DNA from: Clostridiales bacterium
Lineage (GTDB): Bacteria > Bacillota > Clostridia > Lachnospirales > Cellulosilyticaceae
Direction of reading: 5' to 3'
Assembly (NCBI GenBank): GCA_019418225.1
Contig: DYCF01000029.1
Span: 1-57,505 of the forward strand
DNA: 57,505 bases
The first letter of the stretch is position 1, and every line of letters begins with the position of its first letter. The position numbers and the translations under genes were made by a program. Below the pieces are notes generated by a model. That model was not told the origin of the DNA and did not search any database. It saw only the letters and a program-made list of their open reading frames with translations. Shown piece after piece: positions 42,599 to 51,957 of the stretch.

Positions 42599-44992
42599 TT
42601 ACATCTCTATTGTAATTTCATTTTCATCATTTAATTTACTAGCTAAAATGTAATTGCTCTCTAATTTTTCACCATTTAAGTAGCAAGCTTTTACGCCACC
42701 TTCTGCACCATTTGGATTATTAACTATGATATGAAGTTTTTTACCACGGAAAACTTTATCCATTGTGAATCCTTTCCAATCACTTGGAATAGCTGGTGCA
42801 ATTTTAAGTCCATTAAGGTCAGGGCGAAGGCCTAATATACCTTCTACGCATCCTACCATAACAGTAGATGCTGTACCTGTAAGCCAGTGAACATGTGAAC
42901 GACCTTCAAATGGGCTTTCTGTGCTTTCTGTAAATTGACCATGTACATATGGTTCAAGAACACGTACATCCGCATTGTCGTTTTGCGCTGCTGGTGCACT
43001 TTCCATGAAATATTCAAATGCACGATTACCATGTTCCATTAAAGATTCAGCTAAAATAATCCAACCTTGTGGTTGTGAGAAGATTCCACCATTTTCTTTT
43101 GTTGAACCATTGAAAAGAAGCGCTAATGCACCATCAAAAGCATGTTCTTTATAAGATGGCGCCATAACACGTACACCAAATGGTGTATTTAGCTCTCTAT
43201 GTACTGATTCAAGTGCTTTTTCTGCTTGTTCTTTTGTAGCAAGGCCACTGATAACAGCCCAAGATTGTGGATTAAGCCACATACTCGCTTCTAAGTCCTT
43301 TTTAGAACCAATAACTTCTCCATCTTCTTTGAAACCACGGATGAAACGGTCATCTTCCCAACAGTTATCTTGAATTGTATCACCCAGCACTTTTTGAACT
43401 TCATCTAAGTATGCAATATACTCTGTATCATTTAAATCCTTCGCAAAGTCACGAAGCACACTCATTGCATAATAAAGCTGAAAAGCTACGAATGTAGATT
43501 CACCTTTTTTACCAAGTCTTAAGCAGTCATTCCAGTCAGCATGCAAACCCGCTGGCATATGATGGCTACCAAGGCGTTCCATAGAGAAATTAATTGCACG
43601 TTTTAGATGGTCATAAACTGTGCCCTCATCTTTATTTGCATAAGGAATGACTTCTTTGATAAAGTCTTTATCTCCTGATTCACCAATATATTTTAATATA
43701 GTTGGGAATAACCATAAGGCATCATCTGCGCGATATGCAGGGTGACCTGTTGCTTGTACATACGACATATCATCTGGTGTATCTTCATGCCCGGCATTAT
43801 GATTAAATTTAACAAGTGGTAATCCACCACCATTATCAACTTGTGCAGATAACATAAATTTAATTTTTTCTTTTGCCATGGCTGGGTCAAGATGAATGAT
43901 CCCTTGAATATCTTGAACTGTGTCACGGTAACCGTAACCATTTCTAAGGCCACAGTAAATGAAAGATGCAGCTCTTGACCAGATAAATGTAATGAAACAT
44001 TGATAGGCATTCCATGTATTAACCATATTGTTAAACTCACTACTTGGCGTCTTAACAACAAGGTTGCTAAGTTTACCATGCCAATAAGCTTTAAGTTCTT
44101 CTAATTCTTTGTCCACTGTACCCAAGTTTTCATAACTTGCTAAAATCTCATTAGCTTCTTCATCATTTTTTTGACCAAGTACAAAAGCGATTTCTTTTGT
44201 TTCTCCTGGTGCTAATGTCATTTTAGTTTGAAGGGCACCACAGCCATTGCTGTTATAGTTAAGTGTATTGTCACATTCACCTTTTTCTACAGCAATAGGA
44301 TTGCCATAGCTACGATAACGTCCAATAAAACTTGCTTTATCACCATTATAAGAAGCAACTGGTGAACCCACGAGGCCTAAGAAACGTTCATTGTGGTTGC
44401 TACCATTGCAATCTTTGTGACAGTTTTCATTAATTGTTTGAAGGATTTTATTACCTTTAAAATATGTACGTGTAATAAATAAAGTATATTGTAAGTTAAC
44501 TTGGTCATTTTCATAGTTGTTTTCATTAGTAAATTCGGCATAACCAAATACAGAAAGATTTCTAGGTTTATCACTTGTATTCGTCACTTTCACACGCCAT
44601 ACTTCATAAGTTTTGTTAAGAGGTACATAGTATAAAGCTTCTGAATGAATACCTACATAATCAGCTTTAATATTTGTATAAGCTGTTCCATGATGGCACT
44701 CACTTTTATAAACATCAAGACTTTTACCTACTGGTTGCCAAGATGCTGACCAGTAATCATTTGTGTCATCATCTCTTAAATAAATGTAGCGGCCTGGCTT
44801 ATCTTCTTGATTAAAGATATAACGTAAGATACGGCCATTAGCACCACTTTTTACGAAACTATAACCACCAGCATTATGAGATACAATTGCACCATACTCA
44901 GGTGAGCCTAAATAATTTGCCCAAGGTGCTGGCGTGTTAGGATTAGTAATAACATACTCTCTGTTTTTTTCATCAAAGAAACCGTAATTCAT
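42599..44992 (-). CDS. Cellobiose phosphorylase (GH94)
   Basis: A 797-residue intracellular GH94 enzyme that splits cellobiose with phosphate into glucose 1-phosphate and glucose. The N-terminal beta domain (about 1-280) includes APWANYLGSPEYG. The (alpha/alpha)6 barrel carries NGYGYRDTVQDIQG, HADWNDCLRLGKKG (the Asp of DWND being the general acid in characterised enzymes) and SWAVISGLA. There is no signal peptide. It marks use of imported cellobiose, hence cellulose degradation. Start at ATG 44992 (TGGAGG upstream). No transporter is adjacent. Confidence 0.92.
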   Translation of the reverse strand: MNYGFFDEKNREYVITNPNTPAPWANYLGSPEYGAIVSHNAGGYSFVKSGANGRILRYIFNQEDKPGRYIYLRDDDTNDYWSASWQPVGKSLDVYKSECHHGTAYTNIKADYVGIHSEALYYVPLNKTYEVWRVKVTNTSDKPRNLSVFGYAEFTNENNYENDQVNLQYTLFITRTYFKGNKILQTINENCHKDCNGSNHNERFLGLVGSPVASYNGDKASFIGRYRSYGNPIAVEKGECDNTLNYNSNGCGALQTKMTLAPGETKEIAFVLGQKNDEEANEILASYENLGTVDKELEELKAYWHGKLSNLVVKTPSSEFNNMVNTWNAYQCFITFIWSRAASFIYCGLRNGYGYRDTVQDIQGIIHLDPAMAKEKIKFMLSAQVDNGGGLPLVKFNHNAGHEDTPDDMSYVQATGHPAYRADDALWLFPTILKYIGESGDKDFIKEVIPYANKDEGTVYDHLKRAINFSMERLGSHHMPAGLHADWNDCLRLGKKGESTFVAFQLYYAMSVLRDFAKDLNDTEYIAYLDEVQKVLGDTIQDNCWEDDRFIRGFKEDGEVIGSKKDLEASMWLNPQSWAVISGLATKEQAEKALESVHRELNTPFGVRVMAPSYKEHAFDGALALLFNGSTKENGGIFSQPQGWIILAESLMEHGNRAFEYFMESAPAAQNDNADVRVLEPYVHGQFTESTESPFEGRSHVHWLTGTASTVMVGCVEGILGLRPDLNGLKIAPAIPSDWKGFTMDKVFRGKKLHIIVNNPNGAEGGVKACYLNGEKLESNYILASKLNDENEITIEM

Positions 44993-45028
44993 AATCAACC
45001 TCCATTAGTTTATTGACTTTTAACTTAC

Positions 45029-45198
45029 TATAGATTTCACATTTATCAATTTTAGTTATTCATATAGATTTCACATTTATAAAATTTAGTTATTCATAGT
45101 TTTAGTAATGTGAAATCATTGAGAGAAACCTATTTACCTAGATGTATATTTCAAGGTTTTACTTGGTTTCTCTATAGTTTTTAGCAATGCGAAATAAT
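45029..45198 (+). repeat. Nested two-hairpin repeats, copy H: full copy inside an older copy
   Basis: The left part of an older copy (TATAGATTTCACATTTATC...TTATTCA, 45029-45061) is interrupted by a full copy (about 45063-45176). What resembles the rest of the older hairpin 1 (GTTTTTAGCAATGCGAAAT) resumes at 45177. TA flanks the inner copy on both sides, consistent with insertion at a TA in the hairpin loop. The remainder of the 44993-45466 gap is AT-rich without a gene, apart from the glyA terminator. Confidence 0.85.
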
Positions 45199-45369
45199 AT
45201 ATTTTATTTTCTTTATTTTATTATTATTTTCACAATATATCAATAGATATAACTTAAAAATTTTATTTTTAATCTATGGCTAACTTAAAAATAACTAATT
45301 TTATTAGTAAAATTAGACAAAAAATATCCCTTTACGAATTTTTCATAGTAAATCAACTATTTTTCAAAA

Positions 45370-45420
45370 CAAAAAAAAGACTACCACTAAAGTTATAAAT
45401 AATTTTAGTGATAGCCTCTT
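45370..45420 (-). terminator. glyA terminator
   Basis: On the minus strand GAGGCTATCACTAAAATT pairs with AACTTTAGTGGTAGTC and is followed by eight T residues (about 45372-45420). Confidence 0.8.
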
Positions 45421-45466
45421 CATATTCATTAAGATTGTTTTAATAAAATCTTTACTCTATTTCCTT

Positions 45467-46702
45467 CTAGTAAAGTGGATATTTAGCAAGTAAAGCCGCC
45501 ACACGTTTTGTACATTCTTCTTTGTTTGCTTCAAAGTTAGAAAGTGTAAGGAATATAATTTCTGCAATTTCATCCATATCTGATTCGACCATACCTCTTG
45601 TTGTGACAGCAGGTGTTCCAAGTCTTACACCACTTGTTACAAATGGAGAAGCTGGATCAAATGGAATTGTATTTTTATTACATGTTACACCAATTTCATC
45701 AAGCATATGTTCTGCTTCTTTACCTGTTACATTAAGGCTTCTTACATCTAAGCTCATAACGTGATTATCTGTTCCACCAGATACGATACGTAATCCTCTA
45801 TTCATTAAGCCATTTGCAAGTGCTTGTGCATTTTTGATAATTTGTTCTTGATAAGCTTTAAATTCTGGTTCAAGTGCTTCTTTAAAGCTTACAGCTTTTG
45901 CAGCAATTACGTGCATTAATGGGCCACCTTGAATACCAGGGAAAATTGCTTTATCAATAATTGGTGCAAATTCTTTTGAGCAAAGAATCATACCACCACG
46001 AGGTCCTCTAAGTGTTTTATGTGTTGTAGTTGTTACAAAGTGTGCATATGGTACTGGGCTTGGGTGAAGTCCTGCAGCTACAAGTCCTGCAATATGTGCC
46101 ATATCTACCATAAGGTATGCGCCAACTTCATCTGCAATCTCTCTAAATTTCTTAAAGTCAATAATACGAGAATAGTTACTTGCACCTGCAATAATCATTT
46201 TAGGTTTATGTGTGATTGCAAGACTTCTAACAACATCATAATCGATTGTCTCTGTTTCTCTATCTACTTCATAAGATACGATATTGTAGTGTTTACCAGA
46301 AATATTAACAGGGCTACCATGTGTTAAGTGGCCACCATGGCTAAGGTTCATCCCCATTACAGTATCTTCTGGTTTAAGTACAGCAAAGAATACTGCTTGG
46401 TTAGCTTGTGAACCTGAGTTTGGTTGTACGTTAGCATGTTCAGCTCCAAAAAGCTTACAAGCACGGTCTCTTGCTAAATCTTCTACTTTATCAACAACTT
46501 CGCATCCACCATAGTAACGTTTGCCTGGGTAACCTTCTGCATATTTATTGGTAAGTGTGCTTCCCATAGCTGCCATTACAGCTTTTGATACAAAGTTTTC
46601 TGAAGCAATAAGTTCAATTTTATTATTTTGTCTATTTGTTTCCTCTACAATAAGTTCTGCCATTTCTGGATCTACATTTTTTAACTCGTCTAATGAATAC
46701 AT
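45467..46702 (-). CDS. glyA: Serine hydroxymethyltransferase
   Basis: A 411-residue PLP enzyme that interconverts serine and glycine with tetrahydrofolate. Visible are IELIASENFVSKAV (about 32-45), NKYAEGYPGKRYYGGCE, the PLP-lysine in VTTTTHKTLRGPRGGMI (about 222-238), and the C-terminal TSGVRLGTPAVTTRGM. Length is standard. GGGAGGC precedes the ATG. No glycine riboswitch is visible upstream. It is a single gene behind iorB, in the same direction but about 135 bases away. Confidence 0.96.
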   Translation of the reverse strand: MYSLDELKNVDPEMAELIVEETNRQNNKIELIASENFVSKAVMAAMGSTLTNKYAEGYPGKRYYGGCEVVDKVEDLARDRACKLFGAEHANVQPNSGSQANQAVFFAVLKPEDTVMGMNLSHGGHLTHGSPVNISGKHYNIVSYEVDRETETIDYDVVRSLAITHKPKMIIAGASNYSRIIDFKKFREIADEVGAYLMVDMAHIAGLVAAGLHPSPVPYAHFVTTTTHKTLRGPRGGMILCSKEFAPIIDKAIFPGIQGGPLMHVIAAKAVSFKEALEPEFKAYQEQIIKNAQALANGLMNRGLRIVSGGTDNHVMSLDVRSLNVTGKEAEHMLDEIGVTCNKNTIPFDPASPFVTSGVRLGTPAVTTRGMVESDMDEIAEIIFLTLSNFEANKEECTKRVAALLAKYPLY

Positions 46703-46722
46703 TTAAGCCTCCCATGATTTTT

Positions 46723-46762
46723 CAATTTATTTTTTGATTTATTTTCTAATTTATTTTTTAAT
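46723..46762. repeat. Short AT-rich direct repeats upstream of glyA
   Basis: Three near-copies of AATTTATTTTTT in a row, period 12-13 bases. Possibly replication slippage in an AT-rich promoter region; no function proposed. Confidence 0.5.
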
Positions 46763-46838
46763 ACTTATGTTTATTACACAACATGCTTTTCTCATACCTA
46801 TTTCCTTAATATGACATGTTTTTACTGTAGCTATACCT

Positions 46839-47420
46839 CTATTTGTTCAAATATGCTGCATATCCTCTTCTTACAGCTTCTTTGTTCATTTCAATAGTAT
46901 GTGGTGGTACAGTTTTCTCTACAAGTTCTTCCCACTCTTCAAGTAGATCTCCAACATAAGCTGCATAAGCTCCTATCATAATCATATTGACCACTCTGAC
47001 GCTACCTAACTCCTCTGCTATAGATAAGGCATCCATTAAACAAATATTTTTGCAACTTGCTTTAAGTGTTTCTTCAATATGAGCTGGATATGGTTCTACA
47101 CCCATAACAACTGGCATTGGATCGATTTCTTGTGTATTTACAATGAGTACACCATCTTCTTTTAAGAAAGGTAAATATCTTAAGGCCTCTAACTTTTCAA
47201 AAGCAAAGATGATATCCGCTTCTCCAAGCTCTACAAGGGGTGAATGTACAGCTTCACCATATTTTACTTGCATGACAACACTTCCGCCACGTTGTGACAT
47301 ACCATGTACTTCTGACATTTTTACATCATAATTCTTAGATAAGGCATAGTTTCCAATGATACGTCCTGTTAAAAGGGTTCCTTGACCACCTACACCTACG
47401 ATTAATATATTTTTAGTCAT
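46839..47420 (-). CDS. iorB: Indolepyruvate ferredoxin oxidoreductase, beta subunit
   Basis: A 193-residue gamma/beta-type subunit of the indolepyruvate:ferredoxin oxidoreductase. It begins NILIVGVGGQGTLLTGRIIG, the typical IorB/POR-gamma nucleotide-like start, followed by EVHGMSQRGGSVVMQVKYG. With IorA it decarboxylates aryl pyruvates from aromatic amino-acid fermentation to aryl-acetyl-CoA, reducing ferredoxin. Its ATG lies one base after the iorA stop, so the pair is translationally coupled. Length fits the family. Confidence 0.93.
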   Translation of the reverse strand: MTKNILIVGVGGQGTLLTGRIIGNYALSKNYDVKMSEVHGMSQRGGSVVMQVKYGEAVHSPLVELGEADIIFAFEKLEALRYLPFLKEDGVLIVNTQEIDPMPVVMGVEPYPAHIEETLKASCKNICLMDALSIAEELGSVRVVNMIMIGAYAAYVGDLLEEWEELVEKTVPPHTIEMNKEAVRRGYAAYLNK

Positions 47421-47421
47421 C

Positions 47422-49149
47422 TTAGTTTACCCCCTTGCTAATGGCACCTTTTGGACAGACTGTTGCACATACACCACAGCCTGCACATAAAGCTGTATTG
47501 ATTGTTACTTTCTTATCTCCTTTTTGAATAGCTGGACAACCAAGTTTTAAACAAGCACCACAGCCTACACATTTATCATGGTCTACATTGTGTACTGGCC
47601 ATTTTTCTTTAATAATTAGTTTACATGGTGCTTTTGTTATAATAACAGATGGTTCCTCTTTAGCTGTTTCTTCTCTAAGGGCCTTTTCTACAGCTTTCAT
47701 ATCATAGGCGTTCACAGTAACTACATTTTCAATACCTACTGCCTTGCAAAGTGTTGGGAGATCTAAGGCATAAGTTTGTTCACCTTTTAAAGTTTTGCCT
47801 GTACCCGGGTTTTGCTGATGACCAGTCATCCCTGTAATGGAATTATCTGCGATAATAATTGTTGAAACACCTTTATTATACACGATATCTACAAGTCCTG
47901 TAATTCCTGAATGAATAAATGTAGAATCTCCGATAATTCCGACTACATTTTTAGTAAATTCTGTACCTCTTGCTTTTTCCATACCGTGAGCCATGCCAAT
48001 ACTTGCCCCCATACATACACAAGTATCAATAGCGCCATGTGGAGGAGCTGCCCCTAATGTATAACAGCCGATATCACCTGTTACAGTAAGTTTAAGTTTA
48101 TTTATAACTGTATAAACGCTTCTATGTGGACATCCAGGACAAAGTACGGGTGGCCTAACAGGTAACTTTTCTGCTTCTCTAAAGCTTGGCACATCCATAC
48201 CAAATGCTGTTTTAAGTTGTCTTACAGTGATTTCACCTTGTCTGCCAAAAATTTCTTTACCTTTAGCCTTAATGCCTGCTGCTTTTACTTGTTCTTCAAT
48301 AACTGGCTCTAATTCTTCTACTATGTAAATTTCATCTAAGCCTTCTGCAAATTGTTTAATCGCTTCAATTGGCAGTGGATTTAGCATTGCAAGCTTCATA
48401 ATATTAGCTTTAATACCTGTTTCCTTTACATATTGATAACAAATACCACTTGTGATAATACCAATTTTACTATCTGTCTTTTCAATGCTAAAAAGACCTA
48501 ACTTTTCTGCATCTTGACTTAATCTATTCATACGTTCTTCTACGACAATATGTCTTGGCTTAGCATTCGCTGGTGTCATAACGTATTTTTTAATATTTTT
48601 TTCATATGGTTTAAGTGTATAAGCCTCTTTTTCACCAAGCTCTACGATACTTTGTGAATGCGCAACTCTTGTTGTAAGTCTTAAGATAACTGGCGTATCA
48701 TAAGCTTCACTAATTGCCATTGCTTTTTTTACATACTCTTTACACTCTGTACTGTTAGATGGCTCGATTACTGGAACATTTGCTGCTCTTGCAATCATTC
48801 TTGTATCTTGTTCATTTTGTGAACTATGCATACCAGGATCATCTGCTACAAAAGCCACAAGACCACCATTTACCCCTGTGTAAGCAGCTGTAAAAAGGGG
48901 ATCTGCTGCAACATTTAAGCCAACATGCTTCATAGCTACAACAGATCTTGCACCTGCAATACTACTTCCAATAGCTACTTCCATAGCCACCTTTTCATTC
49001 GGTGCCCATTCTGCATAGATATCTTCATATTTTGCAATGAACTCTGTAATCTCAGTACTTGGTGTTCCTGGATAAGCTACAGCAACCGTTGCACCTGCTT
49101 CATAAACGCCGCGAGCAATCGCTTCATTTCCAAGCATCAACTTTTTCAT
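47422..49149 (-). CDS. iorA: Indolepyruvate ferredoxin oxidoreductase, alpha subunit
   Basis: A 575-residue alpha subunit. Pyrimidine-binding domain comes first (GATVAVAYPGTPSTEITEF, about 19-37). The TPP domain follows in the second half (GCPHRSVYTVINKL, GDIGCYTLGAAPPHG, IIGDSTFIHSGITGL). Two C-terminal 4Fe-4S motifs, CVGCGACLKLGCP and CAGCGVCATVCPKG, complete it (the first cluster has a one-residue-longer CxxCxxCxxxxCP form). Thiamine diphosphate chemistry feeds electrons to ferredoxin. GAGGGAGAT precedes the ATG. It is first gene of the iorAB operon. Confidence 0.95.
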   Translation of the reverse strand: MKKLMLGNEAIARGVYEAGATVAVAYPGTPSTEITEFIAKYEDIYAEWAPNEKVAMEVAIGSSIAGARSVVAMKHVGLNVAADPLFTAAYTGVNGGLVAFVADDPGMHSSQNEQDTRMIARAANVPVIEPSNSTECKEYVKKAMAISEAYDTPVILRLTTRVAHSQSIVELGEKEAYTLKPYEKNIKKYVMTPANAKPRHIVVEERMNRLSQDAEKLGLFSIEKTDSKIGIITSGICYQYVKETGIKANIMKLAMLNPLPIEAIKQFAEGLDEIYIVEELEPVIEEQVKAAGIKAKGKEIFGRQGEITVRQLKTAFGMDVPSFREAEKLPVRPPVLCPGCPHRSVYTVINKLKLTVTGDIGCYTLGAAPPHGAIDTCVCMGASIGMAHGMEKARGTEFTKNVVGIIGDSTFIHSGITGLVDIVYNKGVSTIIIADNSITGMTGHQQNPGTGKTLKGEQTYALDLPTLCKAVGIENVVTVNAYDMKAVEKALREETAKEEPSVIITKAPCKLIIKEKWPVHNVDHDKCVGCGACLKLGCPAIQKGDKKVTINTALCAGCGVCATVCPKGAISKGVN

Positions 49150-49454
49150 CTTATATCTCCCTCATTTCCTTGGTTATTTGTTTAAAGCTGGTTTTGACTT
49201 TCTAATGCAATTTATACATATCATATCATCATTATTCTGTATATTTCAAGCTTTTATATATAAATGTAGTTTTTTAAATATTTTTGGCACATCTAGGCTA
49301 TAGCTTTACACTCATTTTTAAGACGTGTATACTGTTTTTTAATCATAAGATTACTTATGCTTTTTACAAGTAATTTTTCTTAAATTGCATATACTCTACA
49401 TAGAGTAATGAAGTAAATTTTTAAACAAAACATCTTACAAAAGGAGGAATAAAA

Positions 49455-50240
49455 GTGCCTGAATTTCATCTTCACGAACGCATTTTAAACTTCGCTGTCT
49501 ACACAGGGGAATTCATGTTAAAAAGTGGCGCCGAAACTTATCGCGTAGAAGATACTATTACCCGTATTCTAGAGGTACATAAATATAGAAATGTTGACAC
49601 TTTTGTTATTCCAACAGGCATTATGGTCACCATTAATGATGATTCCTTTGCTATGATTACAAAAGTTGTTCGTGTCAAACACAGAAGTACACGTCTTGAT
49701 AGAATTGAACTTATAAATCAACTCTCAAGAGATTATGTTGATGGAAAGTTAGACCTTCCTACTGCGGAAGCTCGCTTGGAAGAACTTAAAAATATGCCTA
49801 GCTGTTATTCATCTCAAACCGTTATCTTTTGGATTGGCGTCAGCTGTGCTTTCTTCTCTATTATGTTTAAAGGAAATCTTCTAGACTTCTTCCTCTCATT
49901 TTTCGTAGGCGCTGGCGTCGGATTTTTACAATCTCTTTTAGGAAAAAAAGGACTCGTTAATTTCTTTAACTTATTCTTATGTTCTATATTTATTGGGTTT
50001 GCTGTAAGCCTTTGCCACTTTCTTTTTATGGATAAAGTCAATGTTGAATCTATGGTAATTGGTTGTATTATGCCGCTTTTACCAGGGGTAGCTTTCACTA
50101 CTGCTGTTCGTGATGCAATTGGTGATGAACTTCTTTCTGGTATTTCAAGAGGAGTAGAGGCGCTTCTAGTAGCCGTTGCTATTGCTTCCGGTGTGGGTGT
50201 ATCACTTGGTCTAAGTTACTGGTTAGGGGGGCTCTTATGA
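49455..50240 (+). CDS. ThrE-type threonine/serine exporter, N-terminal component (YjjP family)
   Basis: A 261-residue protein of the ThrE N-domain (YjjP, DUF1212) family. A soluble N-terminal part (AGxxxxETYRVEDTITR-like, here SGAETYRVEDTITRIL, about 24-39) precedes about five helices, with the conserved PLLPGVAFTTAVRD (about 210-223). It starts with GTG behind AAAAGGAGG. Its stop overlaps the start of the next gene (ATGA), giving the two-gene split form of a threonine/serine exporter. The 304-base gap upstream is AT-rich with no clear gene. Confidence 0.9.
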   Translation: MPEFHLHERILNFAVYTGEFMLKSGAETYRVEDTITRILEVHKYRNVDTFVIPTGIMVTINDDSFAMITKVVRVKHRSTRLDRIELINQLSRDYVDGKLDLPTAEARLEELKNMPSCYSSQTVIFWIGVSCAFFSIMFKGNLLDFFLSFFVGAGVGFLQSLLGKKGLVNFFNLFLCSIFIGFAVSLCHFLFMDKVNVESMVIGCIMPLLPGVAFTTAVRDAIGDELLSGISRGVEALLVAVAIASGVGVSLGLSYWLGGLL

Positions 50241-50674
50241 TTATTAGCGTATTTAGTGCATTTATTTCTACTATTGGTTTTTCCATAGTATTTCACGTAC
50301 AAAGAAAGCACCTTTTAATATGTGGAACAGTTGGGGCCCTAGGCTGGTTTATTTATTTAGTTGGTATGAAGATAGGTCTTACAGATGTACTTGCTACTTT
50401 TTTAGCAAGTTTACTTGTTACACAACTTTCCTATGTTTTATCTCGAAGACGCAAGACACCTGTTACAGTTTTTTTAATTGCAGGGATTATCCCTTTAGTT
50501 CCAGGACTTGGGCTATACCGTACAATGTCAGCCGTTCTAGATTCCAACTATGCTCAAGCGGTTAACTATGCGACCCTTACATTTGAAATAGCTGGTGTCA
50601 TTGCTGGTGCTATTGTGATTGTCTCCTTACTTCCACTTCTTTGGCGTAAACCACAAAGGAGACGTAAAATTTAA
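50237..50674 (+). CDS. ThrE-type exporter, C-terminal component (YjjB family)
   Basis: A 145-residue membrane protein of the YjjB/ThrE_2 type with four or five helices. The conserved IAGIIPLVPGLGLYRTM (about 83-99) mirrors the PLLPGVAF motif of its partner. It overlaps the preceding gene by four bases and is followed by a strong terminator, so the two form one operon and very probably one transporter complex. The tail is strongly basic (RKPQRRRKI). Confidence 0.9.
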   Translation: MIISVFSAFISTIGFSIVFHVQRKHLLICGTVGALGWFIYLVGMKIGLTDVLATFLASLLVTQLSYVLSRRRKTPVTVFLIAGIIPLVPGLGLYRTMSAVLDSNYAQAVNYATLTFEIAGVIAGAIVIVSLLPLLWRKPQRRRKI

Positions 50675-50701
50675 ATCTCTACAACTTAGGTTACAAAAAA
50701 T

Positions 50702-50756
50702 GCTAGCCGCCGATTTGAATCTACTTAGATTATGATCGGCGGCATCTTTTTTCTCT
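50702..50756 (+). terminator. Terminator of the ThrE-type operon
   Basis: GCCGCCGAT (50706-50714) pairs with ATCGGCGGC (50735-50743), then CATCTTTTTTCT. Confidence 0.85.
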
Positions 50757-50820
50757 TTTTCATATCTCTCAAATATCTAGCAGTCTACTTTATCACATTC
50801 TATTATGCTATCTACTCATC

Positions 50821-51372
50821 TCATTCTTGCATTTTAAGCCATTTTTCTGCTTTTATAACCTTTGCAAAGCCGCTAGCCAATGCAGCTAAGAATGCTCCTT
50901 GCACTTCTTTAGCAGAAATCACTTCATCCTCCCACACTAAATCCCTTGTGGCACATGCATCGCTAATTAATGTTACATCATAACCATACTTAGCAGCAGC
51001 TCTTACTGTTGTATCAACACACATATGTGTCATCATGCCACATACTACTAAATGTGTGATGCCTTTTGCTTCCAGCTTTTCCTTTAAGTTCGTTTTTAAA
51101 AAGCTATCTGGACTATGCTTTATAATTTTTGTTTCATTTTCTTTAGGTGCTACTGTTTTAAAAAATTCTGTTCCAACTGAGTTAGGCTTAAAAAAAGCAG
51201 CATTAAGACTTGTATTAATATGACATATATGAAAAATAGGTAAGTTTCTTTCACGAAAATATTTTAATACTTTTGCAGTCTCCTCAGCTGCCTTTTCTGG
51301 TGCTTCCAGTTCATACTTGCCACCTGGAAAATAATCATTTTGAATATCAATAAGCAATAATCCCTGTTTCAT
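50821..51372 (-). CDS. Isochorismatase-family cysteine hydrolase
   Basis: A 183-residue hydrolase. The catalytic Asp is in LLLIDIQNDYFPGG (about 5-18), and the nucleophile Cys is in VVCGMMTHMCVDTTVRAAAKYG (about 110-131). The cis-peptide region TSLNAAFFKPNS is unusual but in the right area. Family members hydrolyse amides such as nicotinamide or cyclic imides; substrate not assignable. I start at the ATG at 51372 (AGAGGTG upstream). It lies downstream of the HxlR-type regulator gene on the same strand, about 80 bases away. Confidence 0.88.
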   Translation of the reverse strand: MKQGLLLIDIQNDYFPGGKYELEAPEKAAEETAKVLKYFRERNLPIFHICHINTSLNAAFFKPNSVGTEFFKTVAPKENETKIIKHSPDSFLKTNLKEKLEAKGITHLVVCGMMTHMCVDTTVRAAAKYGYDVTLISDACATRDLVWEDEVISAKEVQGAFLAALASGFAKVIKAEKWLKMQE

Positions 51373-51452
51373 AAGAATCACCTCTATTTTTATTTGTATA
51401 AGCAACTTACTTCCTTATACTTAAATTATATGCTTAAAAATATATTGGTAAA

Positions 51453-51839
51453 TTACTTACTTTTTGGTGGGTATAGGTTGTCACTGCAAATTCCTTTCTT
51501 TTCTAAAACATCAGACTGTCCATGCTCAATCATATACTCAATGCCAATCTCCTGCATAATTTTCACAGCTTCCAAAAGTTTCTCCCCTCTAGGTGTCAAA
51601 AAATATTCCACATGTAATGGATATCCTTCAAAACTTTCCTTCTCCACCAGTCCAAACTCCCTCAATTCCTTCAACTGCTGCAATAGCATCTTCTCAGAAA
51701 TCCCCTCAATCCCACGCCGCAGCTCCGCAAGTCCCATTCTCCCCCTCCTTAGCAAAAAAACAATCAAAGTCTTCCATTTCCCCTTCACAATATCATGCAC
51801 AATTTCCAATGGACACGTATATTCCTCTCGAATTAAAAT
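51453..51839 (-). CDS. HxlR-family redox-type regulator, probable ATT start
   Basis: A 128-residue winged-helix HxlR regulator. TCPLEIVHDIVKGKWKTLIVFLL has the family pattern with the N-terminal Cys used as redox sensor in YodB/HypR. The helix-turn-helix is RRGIEGISEKMLLQQLKEL and the wing HVEYFLTPRGEKLLEA. The first ATG/GTG/TTG in frame (51809) would remove the Cys. Upstream, GGAGGAGGTTGAG is followed by ATT (51837-51839) at ideal distance, so I propose this rare start. The gene is divergent from 51958-53586 and leads toward the isochorismatase-type gene. Confidence 0.8.
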   Translation of the reverse strand: MLIREEYTCPLEIVHDIVKGKWKTLIVFLLRRGRMGLAELRRGIEGISEKMLLQQLKELREFGLVEKESFEGYPLHVEYFLTPRGEKLLEAVKIMQEIGIEYMIEHGQSDVLEKKGICSDNLYPPKSK

Positions 51840-51957
51840 CTCAACCTCCTCCTTTCTTTCTCTCCCAATGGCGCTTTCTCCTTCCCTTCACCCCACTTTT
51901 ATTCTTCATATTTATATGCTACACTACCATTACTATTTATTTTTTAAGGAGTCTTTA

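Noticed and set aside
46703..46838. Glycine riboswitch before glyA
   Set aside because: Only AT-rich direct repeats; no structured G-rich elements.
51394..51957. N-terminal extension of the 542-residue membrane protein
   Set aside because: Runs antisense through the HxlR regulator; a strong ribosome site and signal-like start lie at 51958.
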